In this document: piece by piece, positions 1-9,946 of the stretch
How the letters are laid out: the number at the start of each line of letters is the position of its first letter
How positions within the stretch are numbered: the stretch's first letter is position 1
Source of the DNA: Vibrio rotiferianus CAIM 577 = LMG 21460
Lineage (GTDB): Bacteria > Pseudomonadota > Gammaproteobacteria > Enterobacterales > Vibrionaceae
Assembly (NCBI RefSeq): GCF_002741985.1
Contig: NZ_APHW01000014.1
Coordinates: forward strand, 124,001 to 188,000
Direction of reading: 5' to 3'
Length of the DNA: 64,000 bases
Position numbers and translations under genes: made by a program
Notes under the pieces: generated by a model
Seen by the model: only the letters and a program-made list of their open reading frames with translations
The model's database searches: none
What the model was told of the DNA's origin: nothing

Positions 1-656
1 AAGCTGTTGTTGCCATTTCCATAAAGGCGAAAATGCGCCGCGAGGATCAAAATGGTGCTGACCACGACGCAAATTTGCCAGATAGCGGGCACAATCGCGG
101 TGACTAAGAACTGAGCGTAATTGGTGTTACGGTTAAACAGAGCCGTAATCTGAGTCGAAATCGGCACTGCTTGACCAACGGCAGCAAGCGTTGTGGTATT
201 CCCCTTTGCTAAGTTACCCATGGTTTCTAGCTGCGCATCAAAATACCCTTGAGACTGCGCGACTGCCGAGTTGATCAACTTGGCAACCAAAATGTATTGG
301 CTGTTAAAGAAGACCGATAACTGCGGTTGTCGATGCAAAAGAATGTCTTGGTCAAATTTAGGTGGAATCACAGCATAAGCGTAGATATCACCGTCGATCA
401 TCGCGTTCTTCGCTTCTGTCGAACTGGTGTAGTGATAATCAACAGCAAGAGTGGAAGAGGCATCAAGAGATTGAATCATCTTGCGTGACAATTGTGAGTG
501 CTGCAAATCAACCACACCAATCGGGAGATCTCTTGCAATGCCTGCAGAGAAAACACCCCAAATAGTGACTGCTAATAAGATCGGCACCCATGTCAAGCAA
601 GATAACAGCCATTTATCGCGCCCCAGGACTTGTTGTTGTGAGATTTGAATCGTCAT
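1..656 (-). CDS. ABC-2 type transporter permease, partial (C-terminus beyond the window)
   Basis: Reverse-strand reading from the ATG at 656 is open to the window edge, about 218 residues. It begins MTIQISQQQVLGRDKWL, then a hydrophobic segment near residues 20-40, then a long extracytoplasmic stretch typical of YhiH/YbhR-like ABC-2 permeases, then the start of the next membrane segment near residue 195. It lies 18 bases after the HlyD-like gene and is the third gene of a reverse-strand operon. I infer it is the export permease of a tripartite pump (TolC-like, HlyD-like, ABC). The substrate is unknown. No strong ribosome-binding site is visible before the ATG. Confidence 0.8.
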   Translation of the reverse strand, partial: MTIQISQQQVLGRDKWLLSCLTWVPILLAVTIWGVFSAGIARDLPIGVVDLQHSQLSRKMIQSLDASSTLAVDYHYTSSTEAKNAMIDGDIYAYAVIPPKFDQDILLHRQPQLSVFFNSQYILVAKLINSAVAQSQGYFDAQLETMGNLAKGNTTTLAAVGQAVPISTQITALFNRNTNYAQFLVTAIVPAIWQICVVVSTILILAAHFRLYGNGNNS

Positions 657-674
657 AGTTTTAAACCAACGCGA

Positions 675-1655
675 TTACAGCTCAACCACAACACTCATGC
701 CCATGCGTAGCTCAGGCTCTGGTTGGGTAGGGCGAGCTTCGACTTCGAATGTTCGAAGATCAAAACCTTTTGATGCGTCTGTCGCGCGCCATGTTGCGAA
801 ATCACCCATTACCGCAACGTGAGTCACTTTAAATTCAACGTCTTTATCTAACGCTGGTAAGTAAGCTTTGAATGTGGTGCCTTTGGTGAAGTGTTTTAGC
901 AAATCTTCGCGTACGTTCAGTGTCGCCCAAGAATCTTGCGTATCAATAACCGTCACAACCGGGAAGCCTTGAGGTGCAAGTTCGCCGCTTTGCAATAGAA
1001 CTTGAGAGACTTCGCCATCAAACCAGCTAAAGATTTGCGTGTCTTTTGCGTACGCTTCTACTTCCGCAACTGCGCCAGCCGCCATGCGTGCTTTTTCTGC
1101 TGCTGCGACTTTGGTTTCGCTACGCGCACCTTCTTTCGCCATGTTGTACATCTGGAACGCTGCGCTTTCGGTGTATTTCGAAGCTTGCCATTGTGTCATG
1201 GCTTCATCGCGTTTTTGCTCTGCGACTACGCCATCTTTATATAGGTTGTTTACACGTTGGTAAGTCTTTTCCATCAAGTCCGCCGCGGCTTTCGCTTTCA
1301 ACCATTGGTCTTTTGCAGCTTGGATTTGTTGCTCACGCGCGCCTTTTTCTGCTTCTAGTGCCAAGGCGCCAGCGGCTTTTTCACCCGCCTTCGCTTGTTC
1401 TAGTTTTGCTTCGATTTCTGGGCTGTGAAGAGTGAAGATCAATTGACCTTTTTCTACTTCATCGCCTTTGCGCACCATGACCTCATCAATACGGCCAGGA
1501 ACTTTAGAAGAGATGCTGTACTGCTGCGCTTCAATCAAACCTTGTAAACGAGGTGGCTCTGGTTGGTACGCTTGGTAGAACTGGTAACCAACCCAAGAAG
1601 CGACACCCAAAGCACAAAGTGATAGTAGAGCGGGTTTTAGAGATTTTGCTGCCAT
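675..1655 (-). CDS. HlyD/EmrA-family periplasmic adaptor (membrane fusion protein)
   Basis: 326 residues. One N-terminal membrane anchor (about residues 10-27) is followed by a lipoyl-like half motif (GLIEAQQYSISSKVPGRI). A long alpha-helical hairpin rich in Ala, Glu and Lys spans about residues 75-205, and a beta-barrel region follows. This is the standard architecture of adaptors that link an inner-membrane exporter to a TolC-type channel. The ATG lies 3 bases after the restored stop of the TolC-like gene, so translation is probably coupled. The ABC permease gene follows. Family confidence is high; the exported substrate cannot be told. Confidence 0.9.
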   Translation of the reverse strand: MAAKSLKPALLSLCALGVASWVGYQFYQAYQPEPPRLQGLIEAQQYSISSKVPGRIDEVMVRKGDEVEKGQLIFTLHSPEIEAKLEQAKAGEKAAGALALEAEKGAREQQIQAAKDQWLKAKAAADLMEKTYQRVNNLYKDGVVAEQKRDEAMTQWQASKYTESAAFQMYNMAKEGARSETKVAAAEKARMAAGAVAEVEAYAKDTQIFSWFDGEVSQVLLQSGELAPQGFPVVTVIDTQDSWATLNVREDLLKHFTKGTTFKAYLPALDKDVEFKVTHVAVMGDFATWRATDASKGFDLRTFEVEARPTQPEPELRMGMSVVVEL

Positions 1656-1658
1656 GAC

Positions 1659-3073
1659 TTATTTTGCCTCTTTGGATGCTGATGCTGGAACGTAAGCAGT
1701 ATGTTGGTATTGAGCGAAGCTGTTCATTTCGCTGCTCAGTGCTAATAGTTTGGTTAAAGAAATCAGATAACGGAAACGTGCCGCTGATTGCTGTGTTTCT
1801 ACGCTGGCGATATACAGTTGCGCGTCAACAACATCCAAAGATGACGATAAGCCTGAGTGAAAGCTTTTTCGCGCAGGCGTAGGTTCTCATCTGCAAGGGC
1901 AATACTGGATTCTAGACCTTGCACTTCATCGATGGCTTGCTGTGCCTCTAGGTAGGTCTTTTGTACCAGAAGCGACAAGTCCTGCTTCGCTTGTGATTTC
2001 AGCGCATTCACTTGCGTGACCATGCTTTGTGCCGCTTTCACTTTCTCGCTGCGGCCTGTGGATTCAATTAGCGGAATGTTAACACCGACGCCAACTAACC
2101 AATCTGGTTTCATTTGGCTAGCAAGGGAGTCGTCTTCATACAGGCTGTAATCACCGTATAGATAAACTTCCGGATAGTATTTGCCTTTTTCAGCTTTGAT
2201 TAGACTTGATGCTTGTTTGTGTTTGGCATCCAACAAATCTAAGCCTGGGTAGGTCAGCAGGGTTTGATCAACAAACGCGTTCAACGGCGGTAGGTTATTG
2301 TTGATAAACAGGGTTTCTGAAGGCTCTACAGAATCGTTCTGCGCTAAGATCTTGCCAAGAGCCGCTTGCGCGATACTTAGATCACTGGCTGCTTTGCGTG
2401 TTTCGACTTTAGCTTTGTCTAATGAGGCTTCGGCTTGAAGGCGTTCAACACGGGCGATTTGGCCTTGTTCTTCCATCTTAATCGCAAAATCACGGTGCTT
2501 GGTTAAGCCTTTTTCTACCGCTTGGCGTGTTGCCAATACTTCTTTGGCTAGAACAACAGAAAAGTAGTATTTAGAGAGATCTTCAAAGCGGGCTTGTTGC
2601 TCCATCGCGAGCTGGCTTTTCGCCTCGTCCGTTTTACCTTCTGCGGCGGTTTGAGCCGCATTGATGCGGCCGCCGGTAAAGATAGGCCAAATAGCGCGAA
2701 TAGAAGAAGAGAAGATGTCACGCTCGGTGATCGTCGATGTGGTGTTTGCGAGAGCACTAAAAATAGGTTGGAAAACGGGTGGCACGCTGATGTGTTGCCC
2801 AGTGCTATCGAGAATTTGCTGACCAGATAGGGTCACGTCTGTATCTAAACGCGTGTAATTCGCGCCGATGCTGACTTGTGGCAAGTTGAGGTTGTCTGTC
2901 GCGCTTTGCTGGTATTCATAGCTTTCTACGTTAGCGCGCTGCGCTTTAAGGGAATAGTTGTTTTCTAACAACAAATTCCATGCATCATCGAATGTGATGG
3001 GAGCAGAGTGACAGGCAAGAGAAATCGAGCTGCTGAGAAGGCCCAAAATCCAGAACTTTCCGGTTTGTTTCAT
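1659..3073 (-). pseudogene. TolC-family outer-membrane efflux protein, frameshifted near the 3' end
   Basis: The N-terminal 407 or so residues are a normal TolC-family protein: signal peptide MKQTGKFWILGLLSSSISLA, then two long helical repeats. At about 1848-1855 the frame shifts. As written, the protein ends at 1799 with an unrelated tail (YRHLWMLL...). Adding one base there restores a typical TolC ending (GLSSSLDVVDAQLYIASVET...) that runs to a TAA at 1659-1661, just before the hlyD-like ATG, for a total of about 471 residues. The lost base is not in a long homopolymer (GCC instead of GCCC on the plus strand), so this may be a true mutation or a base-call error. First gene of the efflux operon. 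Confidence 0.85.
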
Positions 3074-3223
3074 AGTGGCTACTTTACTTTAGAGTATAAG
3101 CTCTAATATAAAGTATTCATGAGACAGTGTTAAGTGATTGAAGAAAAGAAATGTTGGATAAATGTTGCGTCCAGTTAAGAAGTCCTAAGCTAGACGCAGC
3201 ATAGTAGTGTGACTGGTGCTAAA

Positions 3224-3451
3224 TCACTTCATTGAAGGGCAATGGTATTCTGCTCTCCATTCAAGCTGACGAGAGCCTCGCATAGTATTCAGTAAGTCTT
3301 TACCTGTCATCTGTGGGAATGACAGTAATACTTTTAAATCTGATGTGCTGGCGTCGCTCTTTTCATAAGCTCTGACGTGAGTAAACGTTGAATACATATT
3401 CTCTGACAGCATAGCCTTATTCAGGCAAATTCCAAATGTATCGCGTTCCAT
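3224..3451 (-). CDS. Small hypothetical protein (75 aa)
   Basis: I do not recognise this protein. It begins MERDTFGICLNKAMLSENMY and ends EYHCPSMK. It has no membrane segment or obvious motif. Support for a real gene is an AAGGAAA ribosome-binding site about 8 bases before the ATG, a length of 75 codons in an otherwise AT-rich gap, and absence of a competing gene on the other strand. It stands alone between the efflux operon and a small zinc-ribbon gene. Confidence 0.5.
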   Translation of the reverse strand: MERDTFGICLNKAMLSENMYSTFTHVRAYEKSDASTSDLKVLLSFPQMTGKDLLNTMRGSRQLEWRAEYHCPSMK

Positions 3452-3896
3452 GTTTTGAGTTTCCTTTTAACTATAAAGCATCTCCATTTATAGTTATTGC
3501 AGTTGCAGATGGTGTCTAAGTGTTTGTCCTACGGTCAGTATTTGTATTTTATTATCAATGTGTCTTCAAATTTTCTGACGCAAGTGCTGAGCGTTAAATA
3601 GACTTCCAGTAGGCTGCTTTATCATAATGAAGCTCTAAATGGCTTCTGACTAAAAAGTATACGACGGAAAACATAAAAACGCCTCAAAAACAGCTAAATC
3701 TGTTGTGATCATGTTCAAGATTTAGATGGCAAAATTTGTATGATGCTGAATAAATTACAACATTATTTCGTTGGTAATATGATTGTTTTTTGATATTTCA
3801 TGGCGTCTATAAACTAGCCCGTCGGGGCGAGTGATTTATAGAGATAGAGGCAAGATCTGGCGCTTGCCTCGAGTCGCTTAATATAAACAAAGACGG
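3452..3896. other. Non-coding stretch with weak hairpins
   Basis: AT-rich and without a convincing ORF. It contains a short GCCC/GGGC hairpin near 3818-3829 and an 8-bp hairpin GAGGCAAG/CTTGCCTC at 3847-3870. The latter lies just downstream of the 53-aa reverse-strand gene and could be its terminator, although its U-tract is poor. Confidence 0.5.
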
Positions 3897-4058
3897 TTAG
3901 TCGTCGGCTCCGCATTTAGCGCATTCTTCGTAAGTACGTTCGCCTTCGCTAATCACTACATACTCCTTTACGCATTGGTCGCAAAGTGCAAGCTTAGGGT
4001 AAGCGAGTTTTTGCTTCTTGGCGTTTATATTGCCTTCGGTTACGTAGAACTTTCTCAT
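3897..4058 (-). CDS. Small CxxC...CxxC zinc-ribbon-like protein (53 aa)
   Basis: Read from the ATG at 4058: MRKFYVTEGNINAKKQKLAY, ending at TAA 3897-3899. Two Cys pairs, CDQC at about residues 28-31 and CAKC at about residues 46-49, are spaced like a minimal zinc ribbon. The protein is charged and has no signal peptide or membrane segment, so it is cytosolic. The function is unknown; small Zn-ribbons of this size often bind nucleic acid or a larger partner, but nothing here shows that. Confidence 0.65.
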   Translation of the reverse strand: MRKFYVTEGNINAKKQKLAYPKLALCDQCVKEYVVISEGERTYEECAKCGADD

Positions 4059-4288
4059 TGGATTTCATTTCAAGTTGAACTGTGGCGAAAGTTTACCTCT
4101 ATTCATGTGTAATGTTGAGCGATAACCCATTTCTCTTTAACCCGGCTATAAATTGAACGCAATTTGCCGAGATCATTCCGTCTGTTCACAGAATTGTCAT
4201 TTGATGAAAGCCAGTCTGTTAACTCAGTGTTAATTTAGAGGGTGTCACCACAAAGACGTGGATGTTTTACAGGGATAAGGGAAAGTTC

Positions 4289-5908
4289 ATGAGTTGGAGT
4301 ACGATCAGCTTTCGCAAGCGTATGCTCATTATAATGACCCTTTCAGGGTTGATTGAGTTACTTATCCTTGTGGCTGCGGGCTTTACTTACCTTAAATTCG
4401 ATCAAGAACAAGAGATGGGGGAGAAAGCACTAGGTGTTGCGCGTTTCCTCTCGACATCCCATATCGTCATCGAGATGATCGAATCTCAAAACTCTGAGCC
4501 ATACCAACAGCGATTTCGTGAAATGACCGATGCGCTAGGTGCCGCGTTTATTGTGATTGGTGACAAAAATGGTGTGCGTTTGATTCACCCTGTCGACGAG
4601 CGTATTGGTAAGCCGATGAAAGGCGGTGACAACCAACGAGCGCTGGTGGAAGGTAAGTCATACATCTCGACAGCTCAAGGATCGTTGGGTTATTCCGTTC
4701 GTGGTAAAGCAGCAATTTTCGATCAACAAGGCAACATCATCGGTGTGGTTTCGGTCGGTTATTTGCTGGAACGCTTACAAGACCGCATCGAGCCTTTCTT
4801 TGCATTCCTTATCTTAATGGCATTAATCGTTGTTGCTGCCAACGCGATTGTTTCCAACTATGCATCTCGAAAATTCCAGCGTGCCATTTTGGGCTTTGAA
4901 CCTGAGGAAATTGGACGTTTGTACGGTGAACTCGATGTCACCATGAGTACCATTAAAGAGGGAGTATTAAGTATTGATGCCCAAGGTGTATTGCGTTCCA
5001 TCAACCGCAGTGCATGCCAGATTTTATGCATTGAAAGGGAAGCCGCTCTTAATAGGCCATTGACAGATACGCTACGAGATAGCGATTTGTATACCGTTCT
5101 GGAAACAGGGCAAGAAGATCACGATATCGAGATCTTCCTTAATCACAAGCGTTTAATTGCCAACCGTTCGCCAATCTACGTCGAAGGAAAAATCGTCGGT
5201 GCGGTTTCCAGTTTCCGTCTGCGTGATGAAATAAACGAACTTACTGAACAGCTTTCGCAAACTAAAGAATACGCCGATTTGCTTCGCTCTCAGACTCACG
5301 AGCACAGAAATAAGCTTAATACGATCAGCGGATTGGTTCAGATGGGGGAACTCGAAGCGGTTCAACAATTGATTGGGCAAGAGACTGCACACTATCAAGC
5401 GATGATAGAGTTTTTGCGCGATACCATCAAAGACCCACTTATTGCAGGCATGTTGCTGGGTAAAACTGAGCGTGCACGTGAACTGGGATTACAGTTAGTG
5501 GTAGAAGAAGGCAGTCGATTGGAGCCATTGCCAGAGTGGTTAAATGCAGAAGATCTGGTCACGGTACTTGGCAACCTAATCGACAACGCTTTCGATGCGA
5601 CGCTGTCTGCCATTCGTGTTGAAGCTGCGTTTGCATTGGAGCGTCGTAGCATTGATGTGTCGATCAGTGATTACGGCAACGAAGTGATTTTAGAGGTAGT
5701 CGACCAAGGGTGTGGTCTACCGGAAAACATTGAGCCACAAGAGCTCTTGAAAAAGGGCATTTCAACCAAGTCACGCCAGAATCGAGGTGTGGGATTGCAT
5801 CTTGTTAATCAACTGGCGACGCGTTATCACGGTTATGTTGAGATGCTGCCAAATACAGAACATGGAACGAGAATTACCGTGTATTTGCCTAAGGAAGAAC
5901 AAGTATGA
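4289..5908 (+). CDS. CitA/DcuS-family sensor histidine kinase
   Basis: 539 residues from ATG 4289, preferred over an upstream in-frame ATG at 4262 because AAGGGA lies 6 bases before it. Order: TM1 (about residues 14-37), a periplasmic sCache-type sensor, TM2 (about 170-190), a cytosolic PAS domain (about 210-305), a Spo0B-type H-box SQTHEHRNKL with the phospho-acceptor His near residue 336, then an HATPase with N-box LGNLIDNAFDA and G-box GVGLHLVNQL. The family senses C4-dicarboxylates or citrate and phosphorylates a CitB/DcuR-type regulator. The regulator gene overlaps its stop codon (ATGA). No transporter gene lies beside it, so the ligand is open; the tctCBA cluster at 28-31 kb is one possible target. 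Confidence 0.9.
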   Translation: MSWSTISFRKRMLIIMTLSGLIELLILVAAGFTYLKFDQEQEMGEKALGVARFLSTSHIVIEMIESQNSEPYQQRFREMTDALGAAFIVIGDKNGVRLIHPVDERIGKPMKGGDNQRALVEGKSYISTAQGSLGYSVRGKAAIFDQQGNIIGVVSVGYLLERLQDRIEPFFAFLILMALIVVAANAIVSNYASRKFQRAILGFEPEEIGRLYGELDVTMSTIKEGVLSIDAQGVLRSINRSACQILCIEREAALNRPLTDTLRDSDLYTVLETGQEDHDIEIFLNHKRLIANRSPIYVEGKIVGAVSSFRLRDEINELTEQLSQTKEYADLLRSQTHEHRNKLNTISGLVQMGELEAVQQLIGQETAHYQAMIEFLRDTIKDPLIAGMLLGKTERARELGLQLVVEEGSRLEPLPEWLNAEDLVTVLGNLIDNAFDATLSAIRVEAAFALERRSIDVSISDYGNEVILEVVDQGCGLPENIEPQELLKKGISTKSRQNRGVGLHLVNQLATRYHGYVEMLPNTEHGTRITVYLPKEEQV

Positions 5909-6591
5909 ATACGGCAACGCGAGTCATGATCATCGAGGATGATATTGCCATTGCAGAGCTACATCATAAATATCTGAGCCAACTCTCCGGCTTGGAAGTG
6001 GTGGGCATTGCTACGACACGGATGGAAGCAGAATTACAGCTTGAGGTGCTCAAGCCTGATTTGCTGCTCATGGATGTGTATTTACCCGATGGAACAGGAT
6101 TAGAGATCCTCAATACGCTTCGTGCGAACAATCAAACTTGTGATGTGATTTTAATTACCGCGGCAAGAGACGTAGATACACTACAACAAGCGATGCGAGG
6201 CGGGGTAGTTGATTATCTGCTTAAGCCAGTGATGTTTCCAAGGTTGGAGACCGCATTGCAAAAGTACATTTCGCAACGTCAACAACTCAATGTCGCACAA
6301 AGCTTGGACCAGAATTTAGTTGATAAGATGCTGCAATCAAATGTGGCATCAGACACGTCGTCGCAAAGATTGCCCAAAGGGATTGATGGGGTGACTTTGG
6401 ATAAAATTCGCGGGTTGTTCGTCGGTGAAGAGATGTATACGGCGGATGAAGCTGGAGAGCAAATTGGTGCCAGCCGAACAACGGCCAGACGTTATTTGGA
6501 ATACTTGATCAGTTCTGGTGAATTGGAGGCAGACTTAAACTATGGCACGGTAGGACGACCTGAGCGTTGCTACAGAAAAGTGACAAGGTAA
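5905..6591 (+). CDS. CitB/DcuR-family response regulator
   Basis: 228 residues. The receiver domain has the acidic pair EDD at 11-13, phospho-acceptor D57 in LLMDVYLPDG, and Lys in YLLKPV. The C-terminal helix-turn-helix is of the CitB type (TADEAGEQIGASRTTARRYL). The start overlaps the kinase stop by 4 bases, so the pair is co-translated. The family activates dicarboxylate or citrate uptake and fermentation genes. A bidirectional hairpin follows at 6653-6681. Confidence 0.9.
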   Translation: MNTATRVMIIEDDIAIAELHHKYLSQLSGLEVVGIATTRMEAELQLEVLKPDLLLMDVYLPDGTGLEILNTLRANNQTCDVILITAARDVDTLQQAMRGGVVDYLLKPVMFPRLETALQKYISQRQQLNVAQSLDQNLVDKMLQSNVASDTSSQRLPKGIDGVTLDKIRGLFVGEEMYTADEAGEQIGASRTTARRYLEYLISSGELEADLNYGTVGRPERCYRKVTR

Positions 6592-6652
6592 CTCAATTCG
6601 AACTTTAAATACTGTTCAGAAGCGCTCTGTAGTAAAACCTAAGAGAAATGAA

Positions 6653-6681
6653 AAGCGGTGGCTTATTGGTAGCCACCGCTT
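6653..6681. terminator. Bidirectional intrinsic terminator
   Basis: Perfect 11-bp stem AAGCGGTGGCT / AGCCACCGCTT with a 7-base loop, between the convergent response-regulator and TonB-receptor genes. The U-rich side (CTTTTCATTTC) is on the reverse strand, so it is best for the receptor gene. Confidence 0.8.
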
Positions 6682-6751
6682 GTGATTTGTGAAATATACG
6701 GTTTGTTTTTATGTTCTCGAATAAGAACTTATTTGAGCAACTTGTTAGGCG

Positions 6752-8888
6752 TTAGAACTTGTATTCAAGCTTCGCTTCGATAGATCGCTCAGCACCAAAC
6801 CAACAGTTGTTCTTGTCGTAACAGCTGTAGTATTCCTCATCAAAGATATTGCTCGCAGATACCGTGACGCTTGCGCCGTCGAGTGATTGTGAAGCCGCCG
6901 ATAAGTCATAGCTCGCCGCTAGGTCAAACAAGGTGTAATCTGGCACTTGGTCACTGTTTTGTGCATCCATTTCTGTTTTACCTACGTAACGAACGCCAGC
7001 ACTGGTGCGAAGCCCTGCTAACGTACCTTCGTAGTAGTAGTTTGCCCATAAAGAAGCGGTTTGTTCTGGTACCCACACTGGCGTTTTGCCTTCTTGCTGG
7101 TAGTAGCTGTCTTCTTTAATTTCCATATCGATATAGGTGTAGTTTAGCGTTAGGTCAGCTTGCGGCGTTGCTTGCCATTTCGCTTCTAGCTCTGCACCTT
7201 GAGAAACCACTTCACCAGCTTGGTATTGCGGTGCGTATGGGTTGTTAGGATCGGTCAAGATTGCGTTTTTCTTGGTGATATGGAATAGCGCGAGGTTGCC
7301 TGATACGTCCCCCCCCACGAGGGGCGTATTTGAAGCCCAGCTCCCATTGATGACCAGTAGAAGGGTCGAACGCTTTACCTGATGCATCAGCCCCCGCGAT
7401 TGGTTCAAAGCTCTCTGAGTAAGTCAGGTAAGGAGACAGACCAAAATCAAGCTCGTACAACGCACCAACTCGGAAAGAGATGTTGTTTTCATCAAGCTTT
7501 TCCTTGCTCGGTGTGACTGTGCCTAGGTAATCACTCACGGTGTTGGTGTCGGATTCGTATGTATCCCAGCGAAGTCCCGCAATCATCACAAGGTTGTTGT
7601 AGCGAAGCTGGTCTTGGAAGTAAACGCCAAGCTGTTTCGTCTTGATGTCCAATGCTTGCTGGTAAGCGAACTTTAGAGCGTTGCGGTCAATCTGGTTGTG
7701 ATTAGGGTTAAAGATGTCTTGCGTAAGCGAGTAACCTAAAGTGTCTTTGTATTTCACATCAGAATCTAGGTATTGGTAATCTAACCCAAATAGCAAGTTA
7801 TGCTCGAAATTACCATGGGCAACGTAGCCTGATAATTGGTTATCAATCACAAATGAAGTTGAGTCTTCATCCGTGAGGTAAGCATTACGACCAATCGTGC
7901 GATTATCAGCGGCTAATGGGCTGTTGTACGTGTTTTCTTGGTACGAGTCAGCCGTCATGTAACGTGCATTTTGCAAGAACTGCCAGTTGTTGTTGAAGTC
8001 GTGCAGAATTTTGTAGCCAACCATCAACACTTCACGTTCATAGGTGTTCCAGTTTTTGTCGCCCAAGTAAGTATCAGGAGACAACGAACCGAGTGGGTTA
8101 TCGAGAACGGAACCCGCTGCTGGTACTGTGGTGTAAATACCTGCCGAAGGATCGTTTTGGTAGTACACGTTAACATTAACAAGCGTGTTGTCTGTCGCTT
8201 GCCAGTCGAATGAAGGTGCAATCAGATAACGTTCGTCTTCTGATGTCTCAGCTTGACCATCTCGCTGCTTCGCCAACCCTACGATGCGGTAGTTCACGTT
8301 TGAATCACCAATTTGCCCCGTGGTGTCGAAGCTCAGCTCTTTCAGGCTGTTGGTGCCAGTACTGACTGATACCGTGTTAGCTGGCTCAGATTGCGGAGCC
8401 TTTGCGATGATGTTGACCATGCCGCCTGGTGGGATGTTTCCATATAAAACAGACGTAGGTCCTTTGAACACTTCAACTTGCTCAACCGCAGCCGCATCAA
8501 TTTGTGGCTGTAAGTTCCAACCGTTGAATAGCAGAGGGAGACCATCGTAGAAGTTGGTGTAGTTAATGAAACCACGGATATTGAATAGGTCTAGACGCGT
8601 AACGGCACCACCGCGTAGTTCGGTATTTACACCAGATGAGTAACGAAGTGCTTCACTGACCGTGCTGACGCCGCGTAAATCCATCTCATCCTTGGTAATG
8701 ATGGTGATTGCTTGTGGTGTCTCTTCTGGATCTAATGATGTTTTTGTCGCCGTATTTCGGTAAGTTTCACCTAATACGGTCATTGTTTCGAGTTGAGTTA
8801 CGTCTTCGTCAGCAACAGAGTGTCCTGCGATCAGCGCAGAAACAACAACTGCAAGTGTTGAGCGATGAAATTTAATCGGGGTTTCCAT
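6752..8888 (-). pseudogene. TonB-dependent siderophore receptor, frameshifted at a C8 run
   Basis: Start ATG at 8888 (AGGA 5 bases upstream; an in-frame GTG at 8903 is less likely). Signal peptide, then TonB-box region (QLETMTVLGE), plug domain with LRYSSGVNTE, then a 22-strand barrel ending in Tyr-Lys-Phe (LEYKF) with a FhuA-like late loop (SCYDKNNCWFGAER). At 7309-7316 a run of eight C (eight G in the gene) throws the frame: upstream reading ends GFKYAPRGGGRIRQ..., downstream coding resumes as DVSGNLALFHITKKNA. Seven G restores one frame of about 712 residues. The break falls inside the barrel, near residue 524, so the product as written would be non-functional. The gene could be a phase-off allele or a sequencing artefact. 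A Fur box and an AraC-type gene lie upstream. The siderophore is not identifiable. Confidence 0.85.
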
Positions 8889-8920
8889 TTTTCCTAATTC
8901 CACTACTTTTTCTAGTTATT

Positions 8921-8939
8921 GATAATGATTGTCATTTGT
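8921..8939. promoter_or_regulatory. Fur box upstream of the siderophore receptor
   Basis: GATAATGATTGTCATTTGT matches the GATAATGATAATCATTATC Fur consensus at most positions and sits 33-51 bases upstream of the receptor ATG, in the promoter region. It predicts iron repression. Confidence 0.8.
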
Positions 8940-9010
8940 ATTTTATATATAGGAGAAATAGAAAAGTTAACAATTTGGTGCAATTCGCTTTAAAGGGCCA
9001 GACTTTTCTC

Positions 9011-9946
9011 TTACTTCGAGTGTTGGCGGTAACGCTCTACGGGTAACCAATACTGCATTTGGGCGTTATCACTATCTGGCTGGTAGTCTGCCGGATAGTT
9101 TTCAAGTTCATACCCATCTACACCGCGATAATTTGAAGCAGGTAACCAACACATGATGAACCACTCAAGGGTTTGCGCAAGTTTCGCTGCCTTACCGATG
9201 TGAGTGATCACGGCATAAGTTTGCTGTGGTACGAATAAGGTCTCTAGTTGATCGGACACTGCATTTGTAATGCTTGGTAAATGGACATTGTCGTCGAGTT
9301 CATAACCTGCCCAATATTGAAGATTCGAACCATCAAAGTGAGGGTGGGTAACATCAATAACACCGAGATGGCGAACTGGCGACTCTTCGACTTGATCGGC
9401 AATAAGAGAAAGCTGAAGCCACAACTGCGGGACTTTGTAATGGAAGTTTGGAGAAGGGGAGAACAAACCGCTGATTGGTTGAGAAAGCCCCTGTAGATAA
9501 AAGCTTGGTTTCGTTTCTATCTTTACTTCGATAAAGTGCCCATCATTGTGCGACGCTTCTGGAAGGTGGCGTAACGTAAATGGTTTACGTAACCCTGATA
9601 ACTGTTGGTTCTTTCGATACTCACGAGGGCTGACAGAAAACATCTGCTTGAATGCACGGCTGAATGCGTGCTCGGAGGCAAACCCCATTTCCAGCGCAAT
9701 ATCCAAAGAGCGCTCACATCCACCGACTAATCGCTCTGCAGCGTAGCTTAACTTAAGCTCTCTCACGTAGTTTGCAACCGAAAGCCCGGTTTGTTGCTGA
9801 AACACGCGCTGCAACTGCCAGCGAGACCAGCAACTTTGTTGCGAGATGTCATCAACGCTCAAAGGAGAATCAAGATTACTATGAATGTAATCCAATACGC
9901 CTTGAATACGATACGTCGATTGCTGTTTTTCTGAGCCCTGGGTCAT
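9011..9946 (-). CDS. AraC-family regulator with GyrI-like effector domain
   Basis: 311 residues. The N-terminal AraC/XylS DNA-binding domain (about residues 10-115) carries two HTH units and the signature FASEHAFSRAFKQMFSVSPREYRK. A C-terminal GyrI/BmrR-like ligand-binding half (about 135-305) makes it a Rob-type layout. It lies upstream of, and in the same direction as, the siderophore receptor, with its own Fur-like box. I infer it activates the receptor when the ferri-siderophore or a related ligand is bound. AGGA lies 6 bases before the ATG. Confidence 0.9.
   Translation of the reverse strand: MTQGSEKQQSTYRIQGVLDYIHSNLDSPLSVDDISQQSCWSRWQLQRVFQQQTGLSVANYVRELKLSYAAERLVGGCERSLDIALEMGFASEHAFSRAFKQMFSVSPREYRKNQQLSGLRKPFTLRHLPEASHNDGHFIEVKIETKPSFYLQGLSQPISGLFSPSPNFHYKVPQLWLQLSLIADQVEESPVRHLGVIDVTHPHFDGSNLQYWAGYELDDNVHLPSITNAVSDQLETLFVPQQTYAVITHIGKAAKLAQTLEWFIMCWLPASNYRGVDGYELENYPADYQPDSDNAQMQYWLPVERYRQHSK

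Noticed and set aside
1664..1882. Forward ORF over the hlyD/tolC junction
   Set aside because: It is the antisense of the restored TolC C-terminus; the reverse reading is clearly the coding one.
2594..2830. Short forward ORFs within the TolC-like gene
   Set aside because: Shadows of the reverse-strand coding frame.
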